A stretch of DNA of 64,000 nucleotides from Vibrio pomeroyi. Its GTDB lineage: Bacteria > Pseudomonadota > Gammaproteobacteria > Enterobacterales > Vibrionaceae. The translations under genes and the position numbers were made by a program. Below the pieces are notes generated by a model, which made no database searches, was not told where the DNA came from, and worked only from the letters and a program-made list of their open reading frames with translations. The DNA is taken from assembly GCF_024347595.1 (NCBI RefSeq), contig NZ_AP025506.1:1550001-1614000 (forward strand), read 5' to 3'. This document shows, piece after piece, positions 1 through 9,293 of this stretch (its first letter is position 1; the number at the start of each line of letters is the position of its first letter).

Positions 1-43
1 AGAAGTAGGTAGGCTGATTATCTGAACTCATTGAATTTCCTGA

Positions 44-295
44 ACAGTAAGCGGATTACGTTTACTGTGGCTGAAGGTTAGTTTTGTTCAGTATCTGATA
101 GTATGCGGTACGCGTGCAACCCAGATCACAAATAAATTGCCGGAAAACGGTGCTTTACTATTCAATCGAGTCGACAAGGAAGCTTTTGAATCGAATTGTG
201 GCGATTTCTTCGTAACTGTTCTACCTGTTTACGGTTACATGAGCGGCGGTGGTGGAGAGTCAGGGTCACTATCAAGGTGCAGATGTTTAAGCTAA
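44..295 (+). other. Open frame without a start, possible 3' gene remnant
   Basis: An open frame runs from just after a stop at 41-43 to a TAA at 293-295, with no convincing start codon or ribosome binding site. Its later part looks protein-like: FNRVDKEAFESNCGDFFV at about 161-214, then a Gly-rich patch. The upstream part (44-110) does not look coding. It may be the decayed tail of a secreted protein or toxin gene. I do not recognise the family, and chance openness is possible. Confidence 0.2.
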
Positions 296-929
296 CAGAC
301 GACCGTTTAAACCGTTAGATCTTCATGCCTAACGCTCTCCCCAATTTAGTAGTCTTTCGGCAATATAATTCACTTAGTTTTGATGAGTCATTGGGTATTT
401 ATGATTGCAGGGGGAATTAAGTTGGATAGATCTACGTGTCTCATTTTTAATACTGTTTAAAGGCTATGTTTTAAACCCATGTTTAAATCTTAGGTTTAAA
501 ATTCTTAATACTAAAATCTATTATTACAATTTGATGTTAATACTGATTTGTTTCATTTGTGAGACGATATTGCAACACGGCGATCTATATAGTGATTCAT
601 TTAAATAAAATGTTTGTTTATGGCTTTTATTTATTTTGTGGGTATTTTAAATAAATCTTGTTTTATAAAAATAATGACGTATAAAATTAAGGGGATTAAG
701 TGTAAAACCAGTTTTATATCTAATTAATAAAAACACCTAAATACCACTATTTTATTAGTGTTATTTATATCAATTTGCGTGATCTTATTCTCACTGCGCC
801 TCATTTCTTTATAAATAAGTGTCAATATATATATTTTCTAAATAGGATTGTTGTTACTTAATTGTTAACTATGATTGACTATTAGGTAACCCTAATAATA
901 AAGCCGAATTTATATAAAGGATTAAAGAA
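296..929. other. AT-rich intergenic region upstream of the fimbrial operon
   Basis: This is 634 bases of strongly AT-rich DNA with many runs of A and T. A short frame at 405-608 lacks a ribosome binding site and is rich in Ile, Leu and Phe codons as random AT-rich sequence would be, so I do not call it a gene. The stretch presumably carries the promoter and leader of the chaperone-usher operon at 930. A purine-rich AAAGGATTAAAGAA just before the start at 930 serves as ribosome binding site. No regulator site could be assigned. Confidence 0.5.
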
Positions 930-1364
930 ATGAACAAAGTCTTTAAGGTTGTTGCTGTATCTGCACTTTCTATCTCTTCAGCGAACGTTTTCGCTGTGAG
1001 TGACACTTTTGATGCAACACTAGAAGTAAAACAAGCAATTACAATGACAAAAACGAGTGATCTAGACTTCGGGATCATCACTTCAGATAACACAACTGAT
1101 GTTGTTATCGCTCAAGGTGATGCAGGAGCTGCGGCGTTTACGCTTTCTGGAGAATCAGGTGATGCAGTAACAGTAAGTATTTCTGATACTAACTTAGTTA
1201 ACGGTGCAAATACGATTGCGGCAGAATTCGACTTTAATAGCGCTATAACCCTAACGGGTGGTAATGCGAATCTTAATATTGGCGGTACTGCACGTACTTC
1301 AAGTGCAACATTAGTTGCTGGTACTTATACTGCAAACGTTGCAGTAGATGTAACTTACCAGTAA
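930..1364 (+). CDS. DUF4402-like secreted pilin subunit
   Basis: A secreted 144-residue protein with a signal peptide (residues 1-22, cleavage after NVFA) and a compact beta-rich body. The pattern TKTSDLDFGII near residues 33-43, followed by a Gly/Thr-rich core and a C-terminal alternating strand ending in DVTYQ, fits DUF4402-type subunits assembled by chaperone-usher systems. An aromatic near the C-terminus is typical of pilins captured by a PapD-like chaperone. It is first in an operon with a second subunit, chaperone and usher, and is followed by a terminator-like hairpin, which suggests it is the major subunit made in excess. The family assignment is by eye. Its role as surface fibre or coat is inferred from the operon. 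Confidence 0.75.
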   Translation: MNKVFKVVAVSALSISSANVFAVSDTFDATLEVKQAITMTKTSDLDFGIITSDNTTDVVIAQGDAGAAAFTLSGESGDAVTVSISDTNLVNGANTIAAEFDFNSAITLTGGNANLNIGGTARTSSATLVAGTYTANVAVDVTYQ

Positions 1365-1388
1365 TCAAATGAAACCAGTATAATATTG

Positions 1389-1413
1389 TGGCTGTTGCAG
1401 AGCAGCCATTTTT
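1389..1413 (+). terminator. Intercistronic hairpin with T-run, likely attenuator
   Basis: The arms TGGCTG (1389-1394) and CAGCCA (1403-1408) pair perfectly around an eight-base loop and are followed at once by five T residues. The run ends three bases before the next start codon at 1417. It looks like a weak intrinsic terminator that would reduce transcription of the minor subunit, chaperone and usher relative to the first pilin. Confidence 0.6.
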
Positions 1414-1416
1414 ACG

Positions 1417-1854
1417 ATGAAGTTTCTATTCAAATACGCGATTTATATCGGTCTGACTTTTTATTCAAGCCCGTTTCATGCTCTGGAAATTATTCCTGAA
1501 AATATGGAGGTGAAATTTCCGGGTATGTATATCTCTGGATCGGGGCAAAATGCTGATGCTAATCCGGCTAATAGTCAGATTTACGTAGTTCGCTTTTATG
1601 TAGAAGGTGAACCGGGCAAAAAGATCGTGGTTTCGCTCCCCTCTAAGCAGTACCTCAACCATTCGCGTAAATCCAAACGTCTTCGTGTTAAAAAGTTTTA
1701 TTTTGGTTGCGGCTTATCAAAGCGAGGCCGAGCCAAAATCAAAGGCAATGGAAGAAGCAAATTACTCTGCATTGGTGCGAGAGTGAAAATCGGCGCTAAT
1801 CATCCCGCTGGCGTTTATACCAGTACAATTCCTTTTGAGGTTAATTATAAATGA
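1417..1854 (+). CDS. Second secreted pilin-like subunit
   Basis: A 145-residue protein with a signal peptide (about residues 1-22, ending FHA) and a basic centre (SRKSKRLRVKKF near residues 84-95). It has two cysteines (near residues 98 and 118) that could form a disulfide. The C-terminus TIPFEVNYK has the alternating hydrophobic strand and penultimate aromatic zone of chaperone-usher subunits. It overlaps the chaperone gene by the ATGA junction at 1851-1854, so the two are translationally coupled. It lies just downstream of an attenuator-like hairpin, which suits a less abundant tip or minor subunit. No strong Shine-Dalgarno precedes it. Family assignment is by analogy with the neighbour. 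Confidence 0.65.
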   Translation: MKFLFKYAIYIGLTFYSSPFHALEIIPENMEVKFPGMYISGSGQNADANPANSQIYVVRFYVEGEPGKKIVVSLPSKQYLNHSRKSKRLRVKKFYFGCGLSKRGRAKIKGNGRSKLLCIGARVKIGANHPAGVYTSTIPFEVNYK

Positions 1855-2561
1855 AGTTGTTTATCTCATGTGTTCTCGGCTTACTTTTCACGGCACAAGC
1901 CTCTGCTCAACTCCTAATCGCTCCAACTCGTTTTGTCTTAGATGCTGATACCTCTGTGACGGAAAAAATCGTGGTGGAGAACAATTCGGATGAACCGATT
2001 CGATTGGAGATCAAACCAATCTATCGACCAGTAAAGGCCAGTGGCTTAGTTCGTACCGACGCAAACATCGCTGAGTCTGAAAATATCGCCGATTGGATTA
2101 AAGTGTCACCGCCGATTATTCGTGAACTGAAACCCAATCAAAGACGTACGGTTCGCTTGCGCATGAACGCATTGCCAGACGACATGCCAGATGGTGAATA
2201 CCGAGCTTACCTATGGTTTTCACCTATCGCGAAGGCTGTTGAAGCTTCCCCGCCTGATCTATCGAGAAAGGTTCGTTCTAACAACGGTTCAGCGTTTCAA
2301 CTCAACTTTCATATCAACAGTTATGTACCGGTTTACGTACAAAAAGGCGAGCAGGTACAAGATGTGAAGTTTCAATGTGATGATCAGAACCTCAAGATTA
2401 CGAATGATGGTAATTTCCAGTTCAACGCTAAATTGAATGTCGACGAACACAGCGAAAAGGTGGTGTTACTTCGCAATGCAGAATTAACCAAACCGCTACC
2501 AAAGGGCTCGAAGGTTTCACTGGTGCAGAACGACCAGCCTTTGTACGAATGTGTTCTGTAG
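1851..2561 (+). CDS. Periplasmic pilus chaperone, PapD-like
   Basis: A 236-residue periplasmic chaperone with a signal peptide (residues 1-19, ASA cleavage). The first immunoglobulin-like domain has the usual layout: LLIAPTRFVLD near the mature N-terminus, a VENNSDEPIRLEI strand, then IRELKPNQRRTVRLRM and YRAYLWF. The arginine in the P-rich N-Q-R-R-T-V-R segment corresponds to the conserved F1-G1 region of PapD-like chaperones. It would fold the two upstream subunits by donor-strand complementation and deliver them to the usher encoded next. Its start overlaps the preceding stop by four bases. The chaperone class is clear, though the subfamily (archaic or alternative rather than classical FGS/FGL) is inferred. 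Confidence 0.85.
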   Translation: MKLFISCVLGLLFTAQASAQLLIAPTRFVLDADTSVTEKIVVENNSDEPIRLEIKPIYRPVKASGLVRTDANIAESENIADWIKVSPPIIRELKPNQRRTVRLRMNALPDDMPDGEYRAYLWFSPIAKAVEASPPDLSRKVRSNNGSAFQLNFHINSYVPVYVQKGEQVQDVKFQCDDQNLKITNDGNFQFNAKLNVDEHSEKVVLLRNAELTKPLPKGSKVSLVQNDQPLYECVL

Positions 2562-2615
2562 CTTGAACTGTGTGTTGCCAGTGATTGTGCACTCGACTGA
2601 GTAACGACAAGATTC

Positions 2616-5084
2616 ATGTTTCAACATTTGGTTTGTCGAGTTGCCTTGCTTTGTTCATTGTTTCCATTTGTCGCTCTTTCGCAGTCAAAAGGGGAAAGCG
2701 AGGCGACTGAACTTTATCCTGCTCATATCGAAGTTCGAGTAGGGCAAGTCGGTGATAGTTTCTATCGTGTCATGATGGATGATTACGAAGAACCGTTTAT
2801 CTCGATATCAAATGCTGCGTTTTCTCTGCTAGAGATGAATGGGCAATGCGATGACAACGGCTATTGTGAAATCTACTTGCCGCAAGATGTTGGGCGAGAG
2901 TCTCCTCCTTATATTGTCGATACCGAGCAAGCCGCCTGTTATCGCGATGAAAACAATAATCGCGATGACAACAATATCCAATCAATCAAGTTTGAAGTAA
3001 TTGACTCAGAAACCTACATTCATTGGTACAGCTTGCAAGCCTGTATTCCCGCCAAAGTCCGATGGGATATTGATGACTATCGGCTAACCGTTTCTCCTGA
3101 ATTCAGCTCGTTAACCGAGTTGGAAGCGGTGATCTCTAAGATCAAAAATGAATCCCGTAAGAAAGCAGAAGAGTTGAAGCGTGCTAGTAATACTCCGGCC
3201 ATAGAGCCGCTTGCGACCGTGGGTTTAGCAACAAGAGTAGCAGCTTCTGTTTACCACGACAGTGAAACCGGCGGCGATGTTTATGCCATTTCCGACACCA
3301 TCCTAAGCACCGAACATTCCTTATCTCGCTTGTCTATTGATTCGCGAGAAGATCAGCCCATTGTCTATTACAACATTGCGGTTGAAGCACATGATGGAGA
3401 AGGTTCACTAGAAATTGGGCACGTGCTGTTAGATGGCAGCGTATTTACCGTGAATCAGACACTCGAAGATGGGCTTTATTACACCAACCGAAAGCGTCAG
3501 CCAGAGTTTGGCAACTTACAACTGGAACGTACTACTCAGCCCAATATCAGCATCGATGTATTGGTTAATGGCATCTATCAAACGACGTATCGTTCTGATG
3601 AGTTTGGACGCTTTGTTGTTGAAGAAGACAACATCTCACCCGGTGACACCATTAAATTTCGTTACTACCTATCGAAAGGTGTCTGGCAGGAAGAAGAGAT
3701 TACCGTCGCTGGTTTAGAAGATGCTTTTTTGCCACGCAACGAGTGGGGCGTTCAGGTGGTTGGGAATGAAGGTGCAGACAGAGCGGGCGCTGTGTCTTTG
3801 GAGTATGGGCTCGCTGATTACTTTACCGTGGGTAGCGCTTTCAGGCGGCAACATGGCAAAGACTTGGTTGGTTTCCAAGGGCGATATTTACCGACACATT
3901 GGTTTGCAGGTCATATCGGTTGGTTACCCGACATTAATCGGTTTCCAATGGAGTTTGATATCTTACTAGGTAGCGATCAATCTGCGTCAATTGAGCTCAA
4001 TAAAACCGATGAACTGGATTCAGAGTCGATGGAATATGACGTATTCAAATACAACTTGTCGCTTGCAAATCTCACGGCCTTTTTAACCGTAAGAGACGAT
4101 GAAGATGAACTCAGTGTCGAGCCAAAAGTGAACGCCAAAGTATCGAGCAATCTGTTCCTCTCTTATGCAGGAGATTATCAATACGCAAAGGACATCCATG
4201 AAGATACCTACTTACACACAGTAGAGCTCGCCAAAAGTGGTTTTTCTGATACCTCGTGGAATATCTCTGGAACCGTTAATGGCTCTGGTCATCATGAACG
4301 CACAGAGCTCTCTTTAAGAAACGCATGTAAAGAGTGTGTACTTGATCCTCTTAATGTATTCCAAGAACTCACCACCAATGTATCTGCTCGCTACCAGAAA
4401 CAAGATGTGTCGTTTACTGCCTCTTTAGAGGCGCGTGTGAATCCTTATCTGCTGTTTAAGTTGGAAGGGACAGAAGACCAATACGGTGTGGAAATGACCA
4501 CGGAATTTGGGGCTAAAACCTACTTTGATGAGGATATCGGTGAGTTCGTCGAATGGAACCGATACAACCATTCTAAGCTAACTGGGGTTGTCTATGATCA
4601 TCACAAGCAACCGATATCTGGGGTCAGCCTGCAGATACTCGACCAACGCGCGGTAAGTGATGCAAAAGGGCGTTTTGAATTCTCGAGTGTTCCCGCTCGA
4701 AGCAATCTGCCTATCTATATTGATGAAGGGGCACTAGACCTGAACCTCACGCCGATTCAAAATCCTGTGTTTGTGAATACCAAACAGGTTGGATTAACTC
4801 ATGCGAATATCGAAATGGTGGTGTCATTTGGGGTCGATGGCACAGTGGAGGGCGCTATCGAGAGCAATGCGTATCTGCACTTCAAACATATCCAGAAAGG
4901 AACGGAATATTCGAGTGAGATCGAGAGCGACGGTTTTTACATGGTAGAAGGGCTGATCGCCGGAAAGTACATTATCACCTTAGAGATGGACGACAAAAGA
5001 TACGTTCAAGGCGCCGACTTGGACGGGGACTTTTGGGTAAGCGATCTCACCTTTAATTTTATCGACTTTCATAAAGTGTATTAG
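2616..5084 (+). CDS. Outer-membrane usher-like protein
   Basis: An 822-residue exported protein (signal peptide about 1-22). It has an N-terminal domain with a Cys pair (NGQCDDNGYCEIYL), then a helical stretch at about 160-200 and a long region of alternating amphipathic strands that fits a beta-barrel. The C-terminal part (about 650-820) contains a carboxypeptidase-regulatory-like fold (LTGVVYDHHKQPISGVSLQI). The order subunits-chaperone-usher supports a role as the outer-membrane assembly and secretion pore. It is similar in length to fimbrial ushers but does not show the classical FimD signatures, so I place it among divergent TcfC/alternative ushers. Start at 2616 is the only reasonable ATG before the signal peptide. 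Confidence 0.7.
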   Translation: MFQHLVCRVALLCSLFPFVALSQSKGESEATELYPAHIEVRVGQVGDSFYRVMMDDYEEPFISISNAAFSLLEMNGQCDDNGYCEIYLPQDVGRESPPYIVDTEQAACYRDENNNRDDNNIQSIKFEVIDSETYIHWYSLQACIPAKVRWDIDDYRLTVSPEFSSLTELEAVISKIKNESRKKAEELKRASNTPAIEPLATVGLATRVAASVYHDSETGGDVYAISDTILSTEHSLSRLSIDSREDQPIVYYNIAVEAHDGEGSLEIGHVLLDGSVFTVNQTLEDGLYYTNRKRQPEFGNLQLERTTQPNISIDVLVNGIYQTTYRSDEFGRFVVEEDNISPGDTIKFRYYLSKGVWQEEEITVAGLEDAFLPRNEWGVQVVGNEGADRAGAVSLEYGLADYFTVGSAFRRQHGKDLVGFQGRYLPTHWFAGHIGWLPDINRFPMEFDILLGSDQSASIELNKTDELDSESMEYDVFKYNLSLANLTAFLTVRDDEDELSVEPKVNAKVSSNLFLSYAGDYQYAKDIHEDTYLHTVELAKSGFSDTSWNISGTVNGSGHHERTELSLRNACKECVLDPLNVFQELTTNVSARYQKQDVSFTASLEARVNPYLLFKLEGTEDQYGVEMTTEFGAKTYFDEDIGEFVEWNRYNHSKLTGVVYDHHKQPISGVSLQILDQRAVSDAKGRFEFSSVPARSNLPIYIDEGALDLNLTPIQNPVFVNTKQVGLTHANIEMVVSFGVDGTVEGAIESNAYLHFKHIQKGTEYSSEIESDGFYMVEGLIAGKYIITLEMDDKRYVQGADLDGDFWVSDLTFNFIDFHKVY

Positions 5085-5144
5085 GTTTGCACGGTCGATT
5101 GTTATGCCAGTTATTTATTCGAGGGCTGCTTCTTTATAAGCTAT

Positions 5145-5993
5145 TTAGTCGGAAGGTGGTGAGAGCATTAACTTCACTTTCTGCTTCATGGTTAGGTTTT
5201 GGCTTTGCAGATCTTTGAATATCGCTTTCCACTCTTGAAAGGTCACCGTTATCGGGTTGAAACTCTCTACAGGCTTGGTGACACCGTAACGCACGGTTTC
5301 GACTTCAGGTTCAAACGTACCAAATAACTTATCCCAGATAATAAGAACGCCAGCGTAGTTTTTGTCTATGTATTGCGGATTTCTGCCGTGATGAACACGG
5401 TGGTGGGATGGGGTATTAAAAAGGTATTCGAGAGGCCCTAGGCTTCGTACCCACTGAGTATGTACAAAGAATTGTAAACCCAGATTTAGAAGCACCACAA
5501 AGATCACCCACTTAGGGTCGAAACCTATGATGACTAATGGCACCCAAAATAACCACATTCCCGCAAGTGGGTACATTAGGCTTTGACGAAATGCGGTACT
5601 AAAGTTCATATGTTCAGAGCTGTGGTGCGCGACGTGTGCTGCCCACATCCAGCGAACGCGGTGGCTTGCTCTATGGAACCAGTAGTAGAAAAAGTCCTGT
5701 AGAACCATTAATACAATGAAGCTCAACACGTCCATTTCAATATCCATTAAGCGCCAACCAAACAACCACAGATAGATCTGAACGATCAGCAGTCCGGTCA
5801 ATAAATCGGATAATTGATGCATGCCTGCTAGCGTGAAGTTACACATGACTTCCGATAGTTTGTAACTTGAATTGTCTGGCAATCGGCCTTGCTTCTGACC
5901 AATGAAATACTCGGCCAACATACAGATCATGAACAACGGAGCCAATACCAACAGCAGCCATTCAGGGTGATTGATTAATGCGTCGATATTCAT
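5145..5993 (-). CDS. Sterol desaturase / fatty acid hydroxylase family membrane protein
   Basis: A 282-residue integral membrane di-iron oxygenase of the fatty acid hydroxylase superfamily. The histidine clusters are all visible: HRASH (near 107), HVAHHSSEH (near 120) and HRVHHG (near 199), interspersed with about five hydrophobic segments. Such enzymes hydroxylate or desaturate lipid substrates using O2. The substrate here is unknown. It lies 74 bases downstream of the DUF2804 gene on the same strand, and an AraC-type regulator is divergent beyond that. The three probably form one lipid-related unit. Confidence 0.85.
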   Translation of the reverse strand: MNIDALINHPEWLLLVLAPLFMICMLAEYFIGQKQGRLPDNSSYKLSEVMCNFTLAGMHQLSDLLTGLLIVQIYLWLFGWRLMDIEMDVLSFIVLMVLQDFFYYWFHRASHRVRWMWAAHVAHHSSEHMNFSTAFRQSLMYPLAGMWLFWVPLVIIGFDPKWVIFVVLLNLGLQFFVHTQWVRSLGPLEYLFNTPSHHRVHHGRNPQYIDKNYAGVLIIWDKLFGTFEPEVETVRYGVTKPVESFNPITVTFQEWKAIFKDLQSQNLTMKQKVKLMLSPPSD

Positions 5994-6067
5994 GTTTTAT
6001 CCTTGTTGAGAAGTAATACTTGAGGTGTCGAGTTCATCGCCTGTGATTGAATCGTCAGAAGATTTGG

Positions 6068-7081
6068 TTACCAACGAGCGAAATGATCTTCGGTCAAACC
6101 GAGAACATTATCGAGTTGGTGGGTTATGTCATCGTTGTCTTGAATCGAACCTGAAAAATGACCGACAAACTGGCGGAAGTTACTCTTCAGCAACCATAGG
6201 TTAAGCTTTTCACTGCGCTTGTTGAGAGGGGTGAACGTCAGATTAATACGACCATCTTGCGAGGTTATCTTCCAAGGTAGATTCGTGTCTTGACGACTAA
6301 ACGTAAACTGCACCGCATTGAGTAAGTGTCTGGTGCCATTTATCCACAATACGTTTTCACATCCTCCGGTTTCATTGACACCTGCCGCGAGGTTGAGGCC
6401 AATGTTTGTATCATTGGATTTTGCGTTGATGCTTGCCCAGCGCCAACTGGTTTCACGCCTCATGTATCCTGCTGAGAAATCATAACCAGCACGAGCTTGA
6501 ACTAAGGAAATAGGTTGTTGATTAATCTCAATGCTGCCCGTTGCTTTTAACGCGTTATGTTTTTGGGTGTAGGTCCAGCCCGAGTAACCGGTTGGGCTGC
6601 ACATCGCCATGGGTAAGCTGTCGCTTTCTGGCTCTAGGTAAACCTTGGCCTTAATGAGTTTTGTGTAGAGTGACACTTTCCATTGCCCGCCCTCAATATC
6701 AAACACAATGCTTTGCCCTGCAATGTTTGTGATTCCTTCAAAGGGTGAGCGCGTTACCTGTTTATCAAACCCTAGTGGTCGTAACCATGAGCACTCTTCT
6801 AACTCGTTATTCTGGATGTCGTAGACGTAACAAAACGCCGAACTCAGGTAACGAATGTCAGCAATGGCTACGCCGATTATGTGAGTCTCGGTAACAATGC
6901 TGACAAATTGAAATTGCTTGTAATGGAAGTGTTTTTGCCACGGGTTGGCTTTGGTATCCATGGTGTTTCGATAGTCGAACTTTTCTATGTTGAGATGTTT
7001 TGGGATACCATCGAAATGCCCAATCGTCGGTTGACCATTAGAATTAATCAAACTGTGTGGAGACGGGATGGTTTTTATCAT
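6068..7081 (-). CDS. DUF2804 family protein
   Basis: A 337-residue soluble protein that I recognise as DUF2804 from its overall pattern: an N-terminal GHFDGIPK block, a central CSPTGYSGWTYTQK segment, GYDFSAGYMRRETSWRWAS, and the C-terminal NLWLLKSNFRQFVGHFSG. There is no signal peptide or membrane segment. The biochemical function is not established; a lipocalin-like, possibly lipid-binding fold is my inference from the beta-rich pattern. It is co-directional with the fatty acid hydroxylase and divergent from the AraC-type regulator at 7252, an arrangement that suggests a regulated lipid-modification module. Confidence 0.75.
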   Translation of the reverse strand: MIKTIPSPHSLINSNGQPTIGHFDGIPKHLNIEKFDYRNTMDTKANPWQKHFHYKQFQFVSIVTETHIIGVAIADIRYLSSAFCYVYDIQNNELEECSWLRPLGFDKQVTRSPFEGITNIAGQSIVFDIEGGQWKVSLYTKLIKAKVYLEPESDSLPMAMCSPTGYSGWTYTQKHNALKATGSIEINQQPISLVQARAGYDFSAGYMRRETSWRWASINAKSNDTNIGLNLAAGVNETGGCENVLWINGTRHLLNAVQFTFSRQDTNLPWKITSQDGRINLTFTPLNKRSEKLNLWLLKSNFRQFVGHFSGSIQDNDDITHQLDNVLGLTEDHFARW

Positions 7082-7251
7082 TGCGATGGTTCACATAAAT
7101 TTAACAACTAGCAGCATTGTGCGACGAGTAGCGTAGAATTGGGAGGTCATAATCGGACAGGAGCAGGTTATCAATCACGATTTTGTTAGCTTGGGCTGTT
7201 GAAGCTGTATGGTCATGAATGTGGGAATAGGTTCAGTATAGGGGAATTTAA

Positions 7252-8286
7252 TTGGAAGTTATCGCGGAGTACATGCCAACGGAGCATCGCCACCAATTGG
7301 GCACATTGGATGTCGCGTTGTTACTGAATACACTGGCGCAAAGAGGCATGGATATTGAAACACTGCTTGCTGGTGCCGGGTTAGAAAGCTTAGATTGGCA
7401 AAACCCAAATGGGAAGCTAACTTACGCGGATAAACTGTCCATCTTCAGTGCGGCTAACCAGAGCTTTCCACACGATGGTTTGGGTTTATGGTTGGGAGAA
7501 CATGCCAGCTTGAGCCATTTCGGTGTGTTGGGCTATGCACTATCGACCAGTCAGAATGTAGGCGAGGCGATTAAATCGGGCTTTAAATACCTGCGTTTAA
7601 ACGGGCCTATCTTCTCGGTTAAGCTGATTGTTGATGATAAACACGCGGTAATTCAAATTGAAAACACCTTGGAGGTGGGGGAGCTACTTCCGTTCTGCAA
7701 CGAATATTTCTTAAGCTCAATCCTCTCTTTGTTCCAAGAATTAACTGGCGATGCATTGGCAATTAAAGCGTTGTCTTTCCCTTATGCTGAACCAAGTTAT
7801 GCCAAGCTCTATGATGAACGCTTTCAGTGTCCGGTGTTTTTTGGAGAGACCTTTTGCGAACTGCGCTTTGACGCCTCGGTTTTGTCACAAACATTAGCCA
7901 CACATGATGCCGCAACGCTAAAACGCTATCTCGCTTCTTGTCAGTCGATAGTGGAGACGTTGGGCTCTGAACACCTATTAACTAATCAGATCAAAACGAT
8001 CTTTTATCAAACCGCAGGTTGCTTCCCGACTATAGAACAACTCGCCGTAGAATTTGGTTGCAGTTCTCGCACACTCAGACGAGAACTGGTCTCTCATAAT
8101 TCCAGTTATCAAGCACTACTTACTGAAGTCCGGGTCGAATTAGCCAAAGAGCTATTGCTCGGTACGAGCATGAGTATTGATGACATCGGTGAAAGGCTTG
8201 GCTATAACGATCCTGCAAACTTCAGAAGGGCGTTTAAAGGGTGGCTGAGTAAAACGCCTGCGCAGTTTCGTGACGGTCTAACTTAG
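7252..8286 (+). CDS. AraC-family transcriptional regulator
   Basis: A 344-residue regulator. Residues about 20-200 match the arabinose-binding-like sensor domain of OruR/ArgR-type AraC proteins (GLWLGEHASLSHFGVLGYAL). The C-terminal ~90 residues hold two helix-turn-helix units: IEQLAVEFGCSSRTLRREL and IDDIGERLGYNDPANFRRAF. The chosen start is TTG at 7252, preceded by AGGGGAA with good spacing; an ATG at 7273 is the alternative. It is divergent from the DUF2804 gene, with about 170 bases between starts, and probably regulates that gene and the hydroxylase. The inducer is unknown. Confidence 0.85.
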   Translation: MEVIAEYMPTEHRHQLGTLDVALLLNTLAQRGMDIETLLAGAGLESLDWQNPNGKLTYADKLSIFSAANQSFPHDGLGLWLGEHASLSHFGVLGYALSTSQNVGEAIKSGFKYLRLNGPIFSVKLIVDDKHAVIQIENTLEVGELLPFCNEYFLSSILSLFQELTGDALAIKALSFPYAEPSYAKLYDERFQCPVFFGETFCELRFDASVLSQTLATHDAATLKRYLASCQSIVETLGSEHLLTNQIKTIFYQTAGCFPTIEQLAVEFGCSSRTLRRELVSHNSSYQALLTEVRVELAKELLLGTSMSIDDIGERLGYNDPANFRRAFKGWLSKTPAQFRDGLT

Positions 8287-8306
8287 CTTGATTGTCTGAA
8301 CCTATA

Positions 8307-9278
8307 TTATTCAAAGAACTGCTCACGAAATTCTGTTATTTGCTGTTGGTAGTAGTCGTTCCATTGTTGTGTATCCCAATTAGCATGATTTGCAGAGCGT
8401 TGAGAGTCTAAGGTCGATTTCAATTGAGCCAGTAGTTCGTGATACGTCATCACAGTCTTCTGTTGTTGCGCCACTTGTTGTTCACGCGCGGCGATATTAT
8501 CGGCCTGTGCTGCATCCAAATATGTTTCTTGAAGTTCAGCTTTGATAGTCGCTAATTCAGTAGAGCTATAGCTGTTAGGCAGCAGCGAGACAGCAAGCTC
8601 GTATTGTTGAGCTGGAGTTTCTGCGTTTAACGTTCCCGATTTACTTTCCCATTCCGAGAGCAAATCTTGGAAATGTAAGACAAACTCGGTGGGTTCGATT
8701 TCCTCAAGCGTGTTTGCGCTAAGCGTAAAATCCAAATGCGCAAATTGGTCGGCAAACAGCTGGTGGGCTAACTCTCCCCATACCTCTTGTGCAGACTGCT
8801 TAAACATCTCAACACGCGCTTCTAAAGAGTCTACAGATTCGAGTTGCATTGTGCTTTCCCTTACTTGCCAATCGGCCGAGAGCTTTGGGTAATTATTTAA
8901 TAGTTCAAACCACTCTATCGATAACTCAGATTTCAACTGTGCGAGTTGTTCAGTGCAATTGCCGACTTGTTGGCAAAGCATCCAAAACTCATTGAGTTCA
9001 TCTAACAGCGGCTTACCTTCAAGTTCAGTTAGGTTTTCTGCATACGCTTTTCCGTGCTGGTTTTCAGTTTGGGCTTGTTTACCTTGCGAAACGGAGTTGT
9101 CTGAAAGGCCAGTTGTGTTTGATGTGGGACTATAGTCATCAGTCGCTTTAGAAACGTACTCTTCTGCTTCTGCGTGTTGGACAGAGGAGTGCAGTGCTTC
9201 AATCGATTTTGATGACCATGAGTAGCCAACAATGCTCGTCACAGCGACGAGCATTAGGATTAATATAACTCGATGCAT
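8307..9278 (-). CDS. Membrane-anchored periplasmic protein resembling lipase foldase (Lif)
   Basis: A 323-residue protein with one N-terminal membrane segment (residues 3-21), a Ser/Gln/Thr-rich linker (to about 75), then a long, highly helical, Glu/Gln-rich periplasmic domain ending in ITEFREQFFE. This topology and length match lipase-specific foldases, though I do not see their RxxFDY signature. It starts 15 bases after the sphingomyelinase stop on the same strand, so the two are almost certainly co-transcribed. The likely role is folding or secretion of that enzyme. Assignment as a foldase is inference; a generic coiled-coil periplasmic protein is the alternative. Confidence 0.5.
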   Translation of the reverse strand: MHRVILILMLVAVTSIVGYSWSSKSIEALHSSVQHAEAEEYVSKATDDYSPTSNTTGLSDNSVSQGKQAQTENQHGKAYAENLTELEGKPLLDELNEFWMLCQQVGNCTEQLAQLKSELSIEWFELLNNYPKLSADWQVRESTMQLESVDSLEARVEMFKQSAQEVWGELAHQLFADQFAHLDFTLSANTLEEIEPTEFVLHFQDLLSEWESKSGTLNAETPAQQYELAVSLLPNSYSSTELATIKAELQETYLDAAQADNIAAREQQVAQQQKTVMTYHELLAQLKSTLDSQRSANHANWDTQQWNDYYQQQITEFREQFFE

Positions 9279-9293
9279 TATCCGTTCACCGCG

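Noticed and set aside
405..608. 67-codon frame in the AT-rich leader
   Set aside because: No ribosome binding site, composition of random AT-rich DNA, no recognisable fold.
3469..3969. Two 82-codon frames inside the usher gene
   Set aside because: Same-strand alternate-frame shadows of a clear long gene.
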